The notes: generated by a model from the letters alone, not told the origin. A stretch of DNA of 64,000 nucleotides from CAZRQL01 sp964602415 (GCA_964602415.1 CAZRQL010000001.1:1-64000); one strand, 5' to 3'. Shown: positions 17,472-26,140, numbered from the stretch's first letter. Numbers and translations are program-made.

Positions 17472-18380
17472 TCAAAATTTATGGGTTTCATATAAATTTC
17501 TTTCCGATATCAAGAAAAACCCTTCATAACCTGTCTTTTGGTAGAGGGGCATTAGCAAATAACCAGATTTTTTGGCAACTACTTCACCGTTCAAATCCCA
17601 GCCCAGTACTTCTCCCGATTGCACGTAAGAAAAATTTTTAAAACCCAATTTCATCCTAAAATTTTCTTGACCGGTGATTTTATGTGCATAATCGAAGCCT
17701 AAACAGCGGGGCAGTTTTTTGGAAAAGCTACTTAAATTTTTTGATGCAAGCACAGGCAACTCATCAATAATACCCGAAAATTTGAGCATTTTCCAAATAA
17801 AAAACTCATGGTTTTCTATTTCCTGAGTGCTGCCAATTTGTCCGCCTTCAAAAGCCAAAGAAATAAATCCTTCATCGGTCATATATCGCAAAAGCGTATT
17901 TTTGAGCATGTTGTCGTCAGCCAAAATCAAAGGAGCGATGAAGTTTTCTTGCTCTATTTTTGGCAGCATTTCTTGCTCCACCAAAATAAAAATGCCATCT
18001 TCTCCAGAAGTAGCATGCAGATCTGCGAAGTACTTGTTTTGAGCATATTGTGAATAAAGTAAGATTTTTTCTTTTAGCTCTTTGAGTTCCTTTATTTCGC
18101 TAAAAACCTCCTGCTCTATCGAATCACCTTTAGCCCACAGCCTGTTTAGGTCTTTGTCTATAAACCGGCGGTTTTGTTTGATAGCCTCAAGGTTTCCGGT
18201 CAGAACGATCCATCTGCCTTTGAGTTGAATTTCTTGGCTTTTAATTTTGTTCGCTACGGTCAGTGCGGATAAAAGTGCGCCTTGCTCATTGCCGTGAATG
18301 CCTACGGTAGTGATTAGAATATTTTCTGGATTTTCACCCATCTCCAATAATACCCGCCGGAGAGATTGTTTTTCAAACAT
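17472..18380 (-). CDS. succinylglutamate desuccinylase/aspartoacylase family protein
   Basis: A 302-residue zinc carboxypeptidase-fold hydrolase. GIHGNEQGAL (27-36) supplies the His and Glu zinc ligands and DLHATSG supplies the third His. NRRFIDKDLNRLW is the typical substrate-binding block. The C-terminal beta domain (from about 215) is present. The family removes acyl groups from N-acyl amino acids; whether this one acts on succinyl, acetyl or other amides is open. There is no signal peptide. It is divergent from the gene at 18421, with 40 nt between the starts. Confidence 0.85.
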   Translation of the reverse strand: MFEKQSLRRVLLEMGENPENILITTVGIHGNEQGALLSALTVANKIKSQEIQLKGRWIVLTGNLEAIKQNRRFIDKDLNRLWAKGDSIEQEVFSEIKELKELKEKILLYSQYAQNKYFADLHATSGEDGIFILVEQEMLPKIEQENFIAPLILADDNMLKNTLLRYMTDEGFISLAFEGGQIGSTQEIENHEFFIWKMLKFSGIIDELPVLASKNLSSFSKKLPRCLGFDYAHKITGQENFRMKLGFKNFSYVQSGEVLGWDLNGEVVAKKSGYLLMPLYQKTGYEGFFLISERNLYETHKF

Positions 18381-18420
18381 TGTTATGGCTTAATGAGGCA
18401 AATTTCCAACTTTTACTGCA

Positions 18421-19224
18421 ATGAAGAGATACTATGGCTTTCTTTTAATTGTTTTATCCTCAAACTGTATAGGACAAAATTTTGATTACGAATTTTTTAA
18501 ACATCTTCGGCAACATTCTTTGTGGCGTGAAGGGCTTGCGCTTACCAGACAAAACACCAACGACACAGCACGGCTATGGGCTGCTAAAATCGCTTTCAAG
18601 GCGGGGCAGTACGATTCTGCACTTGCCCATTTTTCAAAAGTTAGCCGCCAACAAGATACCTGCCTTTATTTTGAAGCCAAGAGTTGGTATAATTTTATTT
18701 ATTTAGCTGATAAACAGATTGCTAAAGCGGATTGGCCGACACCCTGTGACAGTTTGGGGTTGCAACTTTACAAAAGGATGATTTTATACAATCGATTTCT
18801 AACCCATGATATAAACTCTAACTCGCACCATCAGTTGTTTTTGGAGCATCCTTTCAAAGAATTGTTAGAAAGCCGACAAAAATTTAAAAGAAAATCTGCT
18901 TTTGTGGCGGCTGCTTTTTCTGCTCTTTTGCCCGGGATGGGTAAGTTTTATACTTCTCATCGGGCAGAGGGGTGGGCGGCTTTGACGCAGTGCACATTCT
19001 TGGCTTTGCAGGCTTTGGAGGCTTATAGGCTTAATAATAACCTGAGACAAAACGAGCGATTTTGGTTTTTTGGGGGTGTTTTTTTTGTGTTTTACACGGG
19101 CAATATATGGGGCAGTGCACTAAAGGTAAAAGTAAGAAGAAGAGAATTTTATGAGCAAGAAAACCGTCGTGTTTTTGAATTTATGTATGGTGATCTGGAC
19201 GAACATTTCAGAGGCGCAAATTGA
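18421..19224 (+). CDS. exported TPR-like protein with membrane PGxGxxY domain
   Basis: 267 residues of unknown function. A signal peptide (MKRYYGFLLIVLSS...) is followed by a helical repeat region with TPR-like spacing (about 25-150). A C-terminal membrane part follows: LLPGMGKFYTSHRAEGW, then hydrophobic segments at about 185-200 and 212-232. The P-G-x-G-x-x-Y motif recalls DUF5683-like proteins of Bacteroidota. Its last 74 nt overlap the start of the next gene, which has the same architecture, so the two look like an ancient tandem duplication whose products may act together. Confidence 0.72.
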   Translation: MKRYYGFLLIVLSSNCIGQNFDYEFFKHLRQHSLWREGLALTRQNTNDTARLWAAKIAFKAGQYDSALAHFSKVSRQQDTCLYFEAKSWYNFIYLADKQIAKADWPTPCDSLGLQLYKRMILYNRFLTHDINSNSHHQLFLEHPFKELLESRQKFKRKSAFVAAAFSALLPGMGKFYTSHRAEGWAALTQCTFLALQALEAYRLNNNLRQNERFWFFGGVFFVFYTGNIWGSALKVKVRRREFYEQENRRVFEFMYGDLDEHFRGAN

Positions 19225-19912
19225 CTCGGATAGCCTTTTAATGTGGGAGCGACAATATTTTGTTTCTGAGAATGAAGATTGGATTTTCAAAAAAGTACAC
19301 CACTACAAAGCCAACCAATATTATAGTGATGCTTTGGCTGAAATCAGCCGTATTCAGAACCCGACTTTTTTGATACAAAGAGAAAAAGCAATTTTGTATT
19401 ATCTGACAAGACAATTTGAACAAAGTCTATCGGCAGCCCAAAACGCCCAGCAATTTGCTCATTCATGGATTGATAGCTTGCATGCCTTTGAGATTGCATT
19501 TTTGGCATCTGTAGAAGTGGGTAACTTTGTAATGGCTCAAGATTTGGCAACTCGAATATTCGAGGGAGATAAATTGAGAGTTATACTCGGAGCTCTTCAA
19601 AAACGACCAATTATTTTGTCGCTTCGGAAGGCGGAGGTATTGCAGAAACTTTTCCCCGGTTTGGGGCAGGCTTATGCCGGAAACAAAAGCAGGGCATTGG
19701 GATCGTTGGTTTTGCAAGCGGGAAGCCTAACCTATTTAGTAAGCAGCTTTTTGACAGGGCATTATCTATCCGGTGTTCTCACAGGGGGCGGTTTATGGTT
19801 TCGTTTCTATGCCGGAGGAATCAGGCACGCACGAAGTTTGGCCGAGCAAGAAAATTTGAATAGAGTGGATAAGCACAAAAAACACCTTAGAAAGATTTTT
19901 TTTGACGAATAA
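19151..19912 (+). CDS. exported TPR-like protein with membrane PGxGxxY domain, second copy
   Basis: 253 residues: signal peptide (MSKKTVVFLNL... cleaved near SEAQ), helical repeats through about residue 150, then LFPGLGQAYAGNKSRALG and two hydrophobic stretches. The order of parts is the same as in the upstream neighbour. The ATG at 19151 lies inside the neighbour's coding region, giving a 74-nt overlap; it is preferred as it yields a complete signal peptide. A later ATG at Met13 would leave only a weak one. Function unknown; envelope location is inferred. Confidence 0.72.
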   Translation: MSKKTVVFLNLCMVIWTNISEAQIDSDSLLMWERQYFVSENEDWIFKKVHHYKANQYYSDALAEISRIQNPTFLIQREKAILYYLTRQFEQSLSAAQNAQQFAHSWIDSLHAFEIAFLASVEVGNFVMAQDLATRIFEGDKLRVILGALQKRPIILSLRKAEVLQKLFPGLGQAYAGNKSRALGSLVLQAGSLTYLVSSFLTGHYLSGVLTGGGLWFRFYAGGIRHARSLAEQENLNRVDKHKKHLRKIFFDE

Positions 19913-20071
19913 GCCAAATAGGTTTGATATAAATTATTGATTTTTAAACTTATATCCGATTTTTAAAACTGTTGTTACCCCCGAGTTTTTCAGTATCTAC
20001 CTTACAGGAGGTAGATTTAGCATGTGAATTGACTAATTTTGCGATTATTAACCAAAAAAGGTTTGCTATCT

Positions 20072-20464
20072 ATGGAAAATTCGCCTGAACTTCAAGTTAA
20101 AGCGAAGTATTTGGGTCAGATTTCGACTTATTTGGCCAAACTCTCTCCTTTGCTCAAAGAGGCAGCCTATCAAATTAAGGCTCGTAAGATATCAGATTAT
20201 CCCATCTTTGCTTTATCAAAAGAGCAAATTAAAATAGGCAGTTTGCTTGTCAAAGGCAAAGAAAAAGGGCTTGATTGGGATTGTTATTTTACCTACATGG
20301 AGGAACTGGTAGAGCGTAAAATCATAGCACCATATAGAGAGGAGGTTTTTTTGCGTACCTACAAAGACCCACAAGAATATGCCTGTCTTTTGATGGTTGA
20401 GCCGGATTTTACTAAATTTATTTATTTACCTTATCCTGAAGAAGTTGATGAATTTGTTTCCTAA
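20072..20464 (+). CDS. small conserved cytoplasmic protein
   Basis: 130 residues, no signal peptide or membrane span. The central KxSDYPIFALSKEQ segment and the following GLDWDCYFTYMEELVERKII look like a small domain that I recall as conserved but uncharacterised in Bacteroidota. The ATG at 20072 is chosen over a TTG at 20039. Its 3' end overlaps the start of the 3-hydroxyacyl-CoA dehydrogenase gene by 17 nt, so the two are likely co-translated. No function is known. Confidence 0.75.
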   Translation: MENSPELQVKAKYLGQISTYLAKLSPLLKEAAYQIKARKISDYPIFALSKEQIKIGSLLVKGKEKGLDWDCYFTYMEELVERKIIAPYREEVFLRTYKDPQEYACLLMVEPDFTKFIYLPYPEEVDEFVS

Positions 20465-21605
20465 TATCGGGGTTGTTGGTTGTGGAACGATGGGCAGAGG
20501 CATTGCCTTGTTGGCCGCCCAAAACGGTCATCGTGTCGTGGCCTACGATACCAACGAGTTGAATTTAAGCAATGCCCAAACGATCAATTTAAAGAGCCTC
20601 GAAAAACTGCTGAGTAAATCAAAGATCACCAACCAAGAGTTGCAAGATATTTCATCAAGCATAAGTTATTCAACTGATATAGAGGTGCTTGGGGGTTGCG
20701 ATTTGATTGTGGAGGCTGTAATAGAAGATTTGTCGATCAAGAAATCACTGTTTGCCCGCCTTGAGGCAATAGCTCCACAAGCTCTACTGGCTACCAACAC
20801 GTCCTCTCTTTCGATAACATCGGTAGCGGCTGCCTGTCAAAATAGCGGGCAAGTAATTGGTATTCACTTTTTTAATCCCGCTCCGGTGATGCAGTTGATA
20901 GAGGTTATTCCAGCCATTCAAACATCGCTTGGTACGCTGGAAAGTGCCCAAAAACTTTTATTGAGTTGGAACAAAACTGTAGTCGTAGCCAAAGACACGC
21001 CGGGTTTTATAGTCAATCGAGTAGCCCGGCCATTTTATGGGGAGGCTTTGCGCATTTACGAAGAGGGTATTGCAGATTTTGCCACCATTGATTGGGCTAT
21101 GCGTCATTTGGGCGGGTTTAAGATGGGGCCTTTTGAACTGATGGATTACATAGGTCTGGATGTGAATTATGCCGTGAGCGAGACTGTATTTAGAGAATTT
21201 TATTTTGACCCGCGCTACAGGCCATCTTTTATTCAAAAGCGGCTGGTGGAAGCCGGATTTCTTGGGCGTAAAACAGGAAGAGGGTTTTACGACTATGGCA
21301 AAGATATGCCACAACCTGTCGAAGATGAAAAATTGGGTAGAGAAGTTTTGGATAGGATACTGGCTATGCTTATCAATGAAGCCACAGAAGCAGCGTATTT
21401 GCAAATTGCTACTCCCAAGGACATTGACTTGGCAATGACCAAAGGCACTTCATATCCCAAAGGTTTGCTGACATGGGGAGAAGAGATTGGTTTAGATACG
21501 ATTCTCAACAAATTGGAGAGCTTGCAGCAGTCTTATGGCGATGATAGGTACAGACCCAGTTACTTGCTTAAAAAATTAGTTAAGCAGGGAAGGCAGTTCT
21601 TTTAA
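20448..21605 (+). CDS. 3-hydroxyacyl-CoA dehydrogenase (PaaH/Hbd type)
   Basis: 385 residues. It oxidises 3-hydroxyacyl-CoA to 3-ketoacyl-CoA with NAD, or the reverse. The Rossmann motif GCGTMG (11-16) follows a short N-terminus, which fixes the ATG at 20448. IGIHFFNPAPVMQLIEV carries the catalytic histidine, DTPGFIVNR starts the first C-terminal domain, and GFYDYG ends it. A second C-terminal 3HCDH domain is present (about 300-380), making it longer than the simple butyryl enzyme (about 282 aa) and similar to PaaH-type proteins. There is no hydratase next to it. Confidence 0.93.
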   Translation: MNLFPNIGVVGCGTMGRGIALLAAQNGHRVVAYDTNELNLSNAQTINLKSLEKLLSKSKITNQELQDISSSISYSTDIEVLGGCDLIVEAVIEDLSIKKSLFARLEAIAPQALLATNTSSLSITSVAAACQNSGQVIGIHFFNPAPVMQLIEVIPAIQTSLGTLESAQKLLLSWNKTVVVAKDTPGFIVNRVARPFYGEALRIYEEGIADFATIDWAMRHLGGFKMGPFELMDYIGLDVNYAVSETVFREFYFDPRYRPSFIQKRLVEAGFLGRKTGRGFYDYGKDMPQPVEDEKLGREVLDRILAMLINEATEAAYLQIATPKDIDLAMTKGTSYPKGLLTWGEEIGLDTILNKLESLQQSYGDDRYRPSYLLKKLVKQGRQFF

Positions 21606-21961
21606 GAATTTCTTAAAATATTTTAAAAAACTTATAAAAAAATATAATTCTATGTTAAATAAAGTTAAATTTTTTCGTGTAAGATTCATTGCATTATTTT
21701 AAATAAATGAGAAATGAAAGTTTGTTTTTCGTTGATTATTAAGTAGATATTTTTCATTTTTCATTTTTCATTTTTCATTTTTCATTTTTCATTTTTCATT
21801 TTTTGGAGATTGATTTTTTGTTAGTTTCTTTGTAAAGTCAATTTCAAACAAGGGCAGGTGTCACAAATCAACTCATTACGCAGACACCCGTTTTGGGGAA
21901 ATTTGGATGTTCTTGTTTGGAAATGATATAAAAGTCTGTTTTAACTTTAATTACTTTATTA
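21606..21961. other. 356-bp gene-free, very AT-rich region
   Basis: No coding sequence, RNA gene or clear terminator is seen. It holds a weak AT hairpin (TTTTAAG/CTTAAAA) just after the dehydrogenase, the heptamer array at 21751-21799, and about 160 bp that must contain the promoter of the lipoprotein at 21962. Confidence 0.6.
21751..21799. repeat. heptamer tandem repeat, TTTTCAT x7
   Basis: Seven perfect copies of TTTTCAT. Read from the lipoprotein's coding strand the unit is CATTTTT; the array at 474-529 reads GATTTTT on the coding strand of its own lipoprotein. The array ends 162 bp before the lipoprotein start at 21962. Confidence 0.95.
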
Positions 21962-22492
21962 ATGAAAAGATCACTCTCATTACCATTATTTGCTATTTTT
22001 ATTTGTGGTTCATTATTCGTTTTGAGTTGCTCCAATTCTAATGATAATGTTGGTAAACCTAAAAACGAAAAAATTGATATTTTGGATCAAACCAATTTTA
22101 GTTATTTTCCGGATTCTTTGTTTTCATTGCAAGCCCTTATGGCCAAGGGTACGGTATGTATTCCTCCTCCCGATTATATTCCGTCTATTGATATTTCTAC
22201 TATACCTAATTGCATTGGTGTTTATCTCTATAATCCAAATGGAGTTAGCAATGGTATTGTAACTGAGGTTCTGGCTTTCGAATCAATTGATGCGGCAAAA
22301 AATTATGCAGCATCAGAAGCTAACGGCACTTATTCTGAGATAGATCGTGAAACTGAAGGTATTGATAAATTCTGCTCTGGTGAACCATGTAATTGTAAAT
22401 GGTCTCATGTCGTGGATAATTCTGGAAATATAATTGGGGTCAGAATTCTGGTTTATACTGATGGGAACGGAAACCCAGGTCCTTGTAATTAG
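21962..22492 (+). CDS. lipoprotein of unknown function
   Basis: 176 residues. The signal MKRSLSLPLFAIFICGS... ends in the lipobox VLSC with the cysteine at about 23, followed by SNSNDN. The mature part is acidic, with Cys pairs in TVCIPPP, IPNC and FCSGEPCNCKW that may form disulfides outside the cytoplasm. No family is recognised. Codon use is more AT-rich than in the flanking housekeeping genes. A hairpin follows 12 nt after the stop. The heptamer array lies upstream. Confidence 0.78.
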   Translation: MKRSLSLPLFAIFICGSLFVLSCSNSNDNVGKPKNEKIDILDQTNFSYFPDSLFSLQALMAKGTVCIPPPDYIPSIDISTIPNCIGVYLYNPNGVSNGIVTEVLAFESIDAAKNYAASEANGTYSEIDRETEGIDKFCSGEPCNCKWSHVVDNSGNIIGVRILVYTDGNGNPGPCN

Positions 22493-22503
22493 CCTAACTC
22501 ATT

Positions 22504-22530
22504 AGCCTCACTTAATTTATGAGGCTTTAT
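22504..22530 (+). terminator. intrinsic terminator of the lipoprotein gene
   Basis: 7-bp stem AGCCTCA/TGAGGCT (22504-22510 with 22520-22526), a 9-nt loop, and a T-rich tail TTATTATT. It lies 12 nt after the stop at 22492. Confidence 0.75.
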
Positions 22531-22567
22531 TATTCATTAAAGTTGTTTAAAAAATATCGCTAAACTT

Positions 22568-24157
22568 ATGAAATTCAACTTAATATACTGCCATATTTTA
22601 TTGATTTTTTTGACATTGATGCAGAGTTGTAATCAAAAAAAAGACTTAAAATATGCTAATTTAGTATTTGACCAAAGCAAACAATTGACAGTAAAAAAAG
22701 GGTTTACTTTCCAAACTGAATATAACGGAATCATTCAAAATGAACGAGTTTTAAATTACTTTTATCGCTCTGATACTATCTATAAAATAGATATTTTTGC
22801 AAATAAAATATTAGAATCTATACCATTAGAGAAGAAAATATTTTATCTTCAATTACCCCGATTTGTAATTTCTAAAACGCCGGGAATAGGTTATATTACA
22901 TATACATCGTATATCGAAGGAGCTAAAGGTGAGAATGTTATTTTAAAAATAGATTTAACTAACGGCAAAACAATCGAAAAAAAAGTCTTTGAGCATCAAA
23001 TTCTTACCGGTAAAGATAAATCAGATGATGAAAAAAATTCATTAGCTTACTTTTTCAGTTTGACCAGTTTCTTTGTCTTGAATGATAGGATAGTAATGGA
23101 TTTAGGTAAATATTGTTCATTTGCCTCAGATGATTATTTAAATCTTCCACATGGAGCAGACATTGATTTTGAAAAAGATACGATAAATTTTCACTATATT
23201 CCAGATCCTATGGCGGGTAAAGGTGTTTTATACCCTATGGTTAATTCTACTTATTTTATAAATAAATCGCATAAAAAAAATAACATAATATATGGATTTA
23301 GATATTCACCTGTGGTTTATCTCTATGATATAAACACTAATGAATATATTAAATATGAAACAAGATATTCACAAATAGATACTGTCATACCCACTCCAAA
23401 AGAGAATTTTAAGAGTTTTGTTTCAAGTGAAAAATTTTACAAGAATTATCAACCTGTTTATGATGAATTGTATTACGATAGCATCAAAAATTTTTATTAT
23501 AGAGTATTTAAACTTGCTGTAAATGATACGAATAATGTTTACGAAATAAATTTTGGCAGATATGGTATCGCTGTTTATGACACAAATTTTGTAAAAATTG
23601 CTGAGGGATTAATCCCCAGCGAATATAAGAAATGGATAGTACAGATAAATGATAGATTTTATCTAATTAGAAACGATGAAAATGGAGAGTTATACACTTT
23701 GGATAACTTTGATATACTTTTTTCAAAGAAAAATACTGAAAAGCAGAGCTTATTAAAAAATAAAATAAAATATAATTCCTGGACTCAATATTTAGATGAG
23801 CTGGGGTTGAAGGGAGAACAGAAATTGGTTGTGATACCACAATCGTTCTGCATTGGTTGTGTAGCTAAAATACTTAGTGAGGAACTTTCTTTTGCAAATG
23901 AGCATGGCTATAAACTGCTATCGTTTATATCTGAGGATGAATTAGATAAATTCCAGCCATTAAGTTTGATAAAAAATAATATTATAACAATTGTAGATAC
24001 TCATAAACATAAAAGATATATCAAAAAATTTAATGACGCTCACTTGATAGTGATAAAAGATGGAGAGTTGATTGTAAAAGAGCAATTGGGTTTGGAGCAG
24101 GTTGATAAGATAAGATATAAAATCTTAGAAATTGATAAATTTATGGATAGAAAATAA
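22568..24157 (+). CDS. DUF4221-like lipoprotein with C-terminal thioredoxin-like CxxC region
   Basis: 529 residues. The signal ends in LMQSC (Cys21). The long central part (40-390) has beta-propeller-like strands such as YGFRYSPVVYLYDINTNEY, which resembles the Bacteroidota DUF4221 lipoproteins. From about 415 the protein changes: KLVVIPQSFCIGC holds a CxxC pair followed by an alternating helix/strand pattern, as in thioredoxin-fold modules. The fusion is my reading and not a known architecture to me. The gene is markedly AT-rich compared with its neighbours and lies next to a transposase remnant, so it may have been acquired by transfer. Confidence 0.68.
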   Translation: MKFNLIYCHILLIFLTLMQSCNQKKDLKYANLVFDQSKQLTVKKGFTFQTEYNGIIQNERVLNYFYRSDTIYKIDIFANKILESIPLEKKIFYLQLPRFVISKTPGIGYITYTSYIEGAKGENVILKIDLTNGKTIEKKVFEHQILTGKDKSDDEKNSLAYFFSLTSFFVLNDRIVMDLGKYCSFASDDYLNLPHGADIDFEKDTINFHYIPDPMAGKGVLYPMVNSTYFINKSHKKNNIIYGFRYSPVVYLYDINTNEYIKYETRYSQIDTVIPTPKENFKSFVSSEKFYKNYQPVYDELYYDSIKNFYYRVFKLAVNDTNNVYEINFGRYGIAVYDTNFVKIAEGLIPSEYKKWIVQINDRFYLIRNDENGELYTLDNFDILFSKKNTEKQSLLKNKIKYNSWTQYLDELGLKGEQKLVVIPQSFCIGCVAKILSEELSFANEHGYKLLSFISEDELDKFQPLSLIKNNIITIVDTHKHKRYIKKFNDAHLIVIKDGELIVKEQLGLEQVDKIRYKILEIDKFMDRK

Positions 24158-24198
24158 AACAACCTTTGATTTTAAATTGAGACAGTTGCGCGTTTTTC

Positions 24199-24650
24199 CT
24201 AGTGGACATGCCTAAAATTGATTAATGCAAAAGCCAACAAATTGAACCAGGGGAAAAGATATTGATACCATTCATATTGGATAGGTGCTCGCCGGAATTT
24301 GTCCTGCCATGAAAAAGTTCTTTCACATTTAAAGCGGTTTTCATAAAAGTCTTTGTCAAAGAATCGCTTACGGTGTCGAGGGTTTTCTTTGATGTTGGGT
24401 TTGAGGCCAGCATTCCAGATAGCTTTCCGGTTTTTCGGCTGTCAAACTCGGGGTCAAGGTTGGGAGGTATGTTTCGGGGGATGACTAATCCTGTTCTTTT
24501 ACAAGTAACTTTCAAGTCTTTCAGGGAGTTGGGTAATTTGAATGATATCTGATTGATTAAGCTATTATCATTGGAGCAAGGGGATTTCCAGCATTTTCTT
24601 GCTTGAAGCAAGTTGGAATTGTTTGATTTACAGCTTGTTGTCGATTTGTT
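24199..24650 (-). pseudogene. IS5-family transposase remnant, frameshifted
   Basis: On the minus strand the last frame (24420 to the TAG at 24201-24199) reads like the C-terminus of an IS5-type DDE transposase: NAGLKPNIKENPRHRK, then YENRFKCERTFSWQDKFRR and FALINFRHVH before the stop. ERTFSWQDKFRR holds the catalytic glutamate region. The upstream part is in another frame (about 24421-24600: KLPNSLKDLKVTCKRTGL, then FDSRKTGKL), so a frameshift near 24421 breaks it. The N-terminal half is missing or unrecognisable, and I cannot identify terminal inverted repeats. A 166-residue reading frame that crosses this region is therefore not an intact gene. It sits downstream of the Bat-like gene. Confidence 0.8.
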
Positions 24651-24792
24651 GTTGTTTTCCAGAATTGATTGAATAAATCTTGTATTCGCAAAATCAAAAT
24701 TACTCAATATATTGATAATCAAATTTTTATACTATTAAAAAATCTGCAATCGGCTCTCTATAAAGATACTTTTTTATTTAAAAATTCAAAAC

Positions 24793-25764
24793 TCATCCCT
24801 TAAATACCCTAACACTCATTACCATATCCAAAGCTATCAATACCAGAGCTAGCCCCAAAAAGTAGAAAAATTTGTCGTCTTTGGCTTCGATAGTTCTGGC
24901 CTCCCTTAGTTGCCCTTCAAGCAATGAAATAGAATTGATTAGTTTTTCGGTGTCATTACGAGAATTGCTGATTTCAAAATACCTTCCCTTGGCGATTGAG
25001 GCCAACTTTTCCAAGGCAGGTCTATTGAGTTTGCTGATGACTTCATTTCCGTCTCGGTCACGCTTGTAGGTGTTGCCTTCCAAAATACGGCTACCTTCTT
25101 GAGTTCCTACCCCCAAAGCATAAAACTGGATTCCTTGGTAGGCTATTTTTTGCGCCAAATCCTCGGCTTCTTGACTAAAGTCTTCCCCATCGCTTATGAG
25201 TACAATAACTTTAGATTTTTCTCTATCAGGCCGGTTTTCAGTATCTTGATTGAGTTTTTCTACTGCCAATTTCAGTGCAGCCGCAAGGTTGGTGCCGTGG
25301 CTACTGATCATATCGGTATGCAAAGCCTGCAAAAAGAGCATCAGTGCAGCCCCATCAAAAGTAAGGGGTGATTGCAAATAGGCATCCTGCGCGAAAATAA
25401 TCAGGCCGCAGCGGTCTGAATTGAATCTTGAAATGATTTGTTTGAGCTGTATCTTGACTTTCTCCAGTCGGGTAGGAGCAATATCAAAAGCATCCATTGA
25501 TTTGGAAAGGTCTAACAGAAAGAAAATATCTTTACCTATACTTTTGACCTCACGGCTTCTGTATCCAAAACTCGGACCCAACAGGGCAATCAACAGCAAA
25601 CCAAAGTACAAAACCCTGAGCGGGAATTTAACCAAAACAGCTTTGGAATAAGACTTGGTTTTTTTGTATATGTTGTAAATTCTAAGAAAAAAAAGCATAT
25701 AGAACAGAACAAACAAACCCACAGCCACCAGTTCTACAATTCCAAATTCTCTTAAAGTTACCAT
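24793..25764 (-). CDS. VWA domain protein, BatA/BatB-like
   Basis: A 323-residue inner-membrane protein. Two N-terminal membrane spans (about 8-28 and 50-66) and one at the C-terminus (301-318) enclose a von Willebrand A domain. Its metal site is DLSKS (Asp85, Ser87, Ser89), with SDGED further on. This is the layout of the Bacteroidota aerotolerance Bat proteins, whose biochemical role is unclear. Bat genes usually come in a moxR-DUF58-batABCD operon; here only one is present, 4 nt after rbfA, and an IS remnant follows where more bat genes might be expected. Confidence 0.86.
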   Translation of the reverse strand: MVTLREFGIVELVAVGLFVLFYMLFFLRIYNIYKKTKSYSKAVLVKFPLRVLYFGLLLIALLGPSFGYRSREVKSIGKDIFFLLDLSKSMDAFDIAPTRLEKVKIQLKQIISRFNSDRCGLIIFAQDAYLQSPLTFDGAALMLFLQALHTDMISSHGTNLAAALKLAVEKLNQDTENRPDREKSKVIVLISDGEDFSQEAEDLAQKIAYQGIQFYALGVGTQEGSRILEGNTYKRDRDGNEVISKLNRPALEKLASIAKGRYFEISNSRNDTEKLINSISLLEGQLREARTIEAKDDKFFYFLGLALVLIALDMVMSVRVFKG

Positions 25765-25768
25765 CGCT

Positions 25769-26140
25769 TTATTCTTCGCTTGATGATGAAGGAGGGATGT
25801 TTATTTTATCAAATAATTTTTCAACTTCTTGCATGACCACAAACGTGTCATCAATGTAAAATTCCAAGTTAGGGACTTTTCTTACCTGATTTCTAATCTT
25901 TTGACCTAAAAGCAGGCGGATATGCCCTTTGTGTTCTTCTATACTATCCAGTGTTTTTTGTGGGTTTTGAGCAAGCATGAAGCTAAGGTATATCCTTGCT
26001 ATGCCCAGGTCAGGCGTTACCATCACATGAGACACAGTAATGAATACCCCCCCAAATAAGTGTTGGCAATCGTGTTGAAGAATATCGCTCAGGTCTTTTT
26101 GGATGAGTCTTGATAGTTTTTTTAGTCTTTTGTTTTCCAC
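25769..26140 (-). CDS. rbfA: ribosome-binding factor A
   Basis: A 123-residue KH-like protein for 30S subunit maturation and cold adaptation. The N-terminal RLKKLSRLIQKDLSDIL, central VTPDLGIARIYLSF and the helix before VPNLEFYIDDTF match the family. Translation starts at GTG (26140). A short Ser/Glu tail follows. It is transcribed with the Bat-like gene 4 nt downstream. Confidence 0.9.
   Translation of the reverse strand: MENKRLKKLSRLIQKDLSDILQHDCQHLFGGVFITVSHVMVTPDLGIARIYLSFMLAQNPQKTLDSIEEHKGHIRLLLGQKIRNQVRKVPNLEFYIDDTFVVMQEVEKLFDKINIPPSSSSEE

Noticed and set aside
24222..24722. 166-residue open frame on the minus strand
   Set aside because: Its C-terminal half is the wrong frame of an IS5-like transposase; after about 24421 the transposase continues in another frame. 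Treated as a pseudogene.
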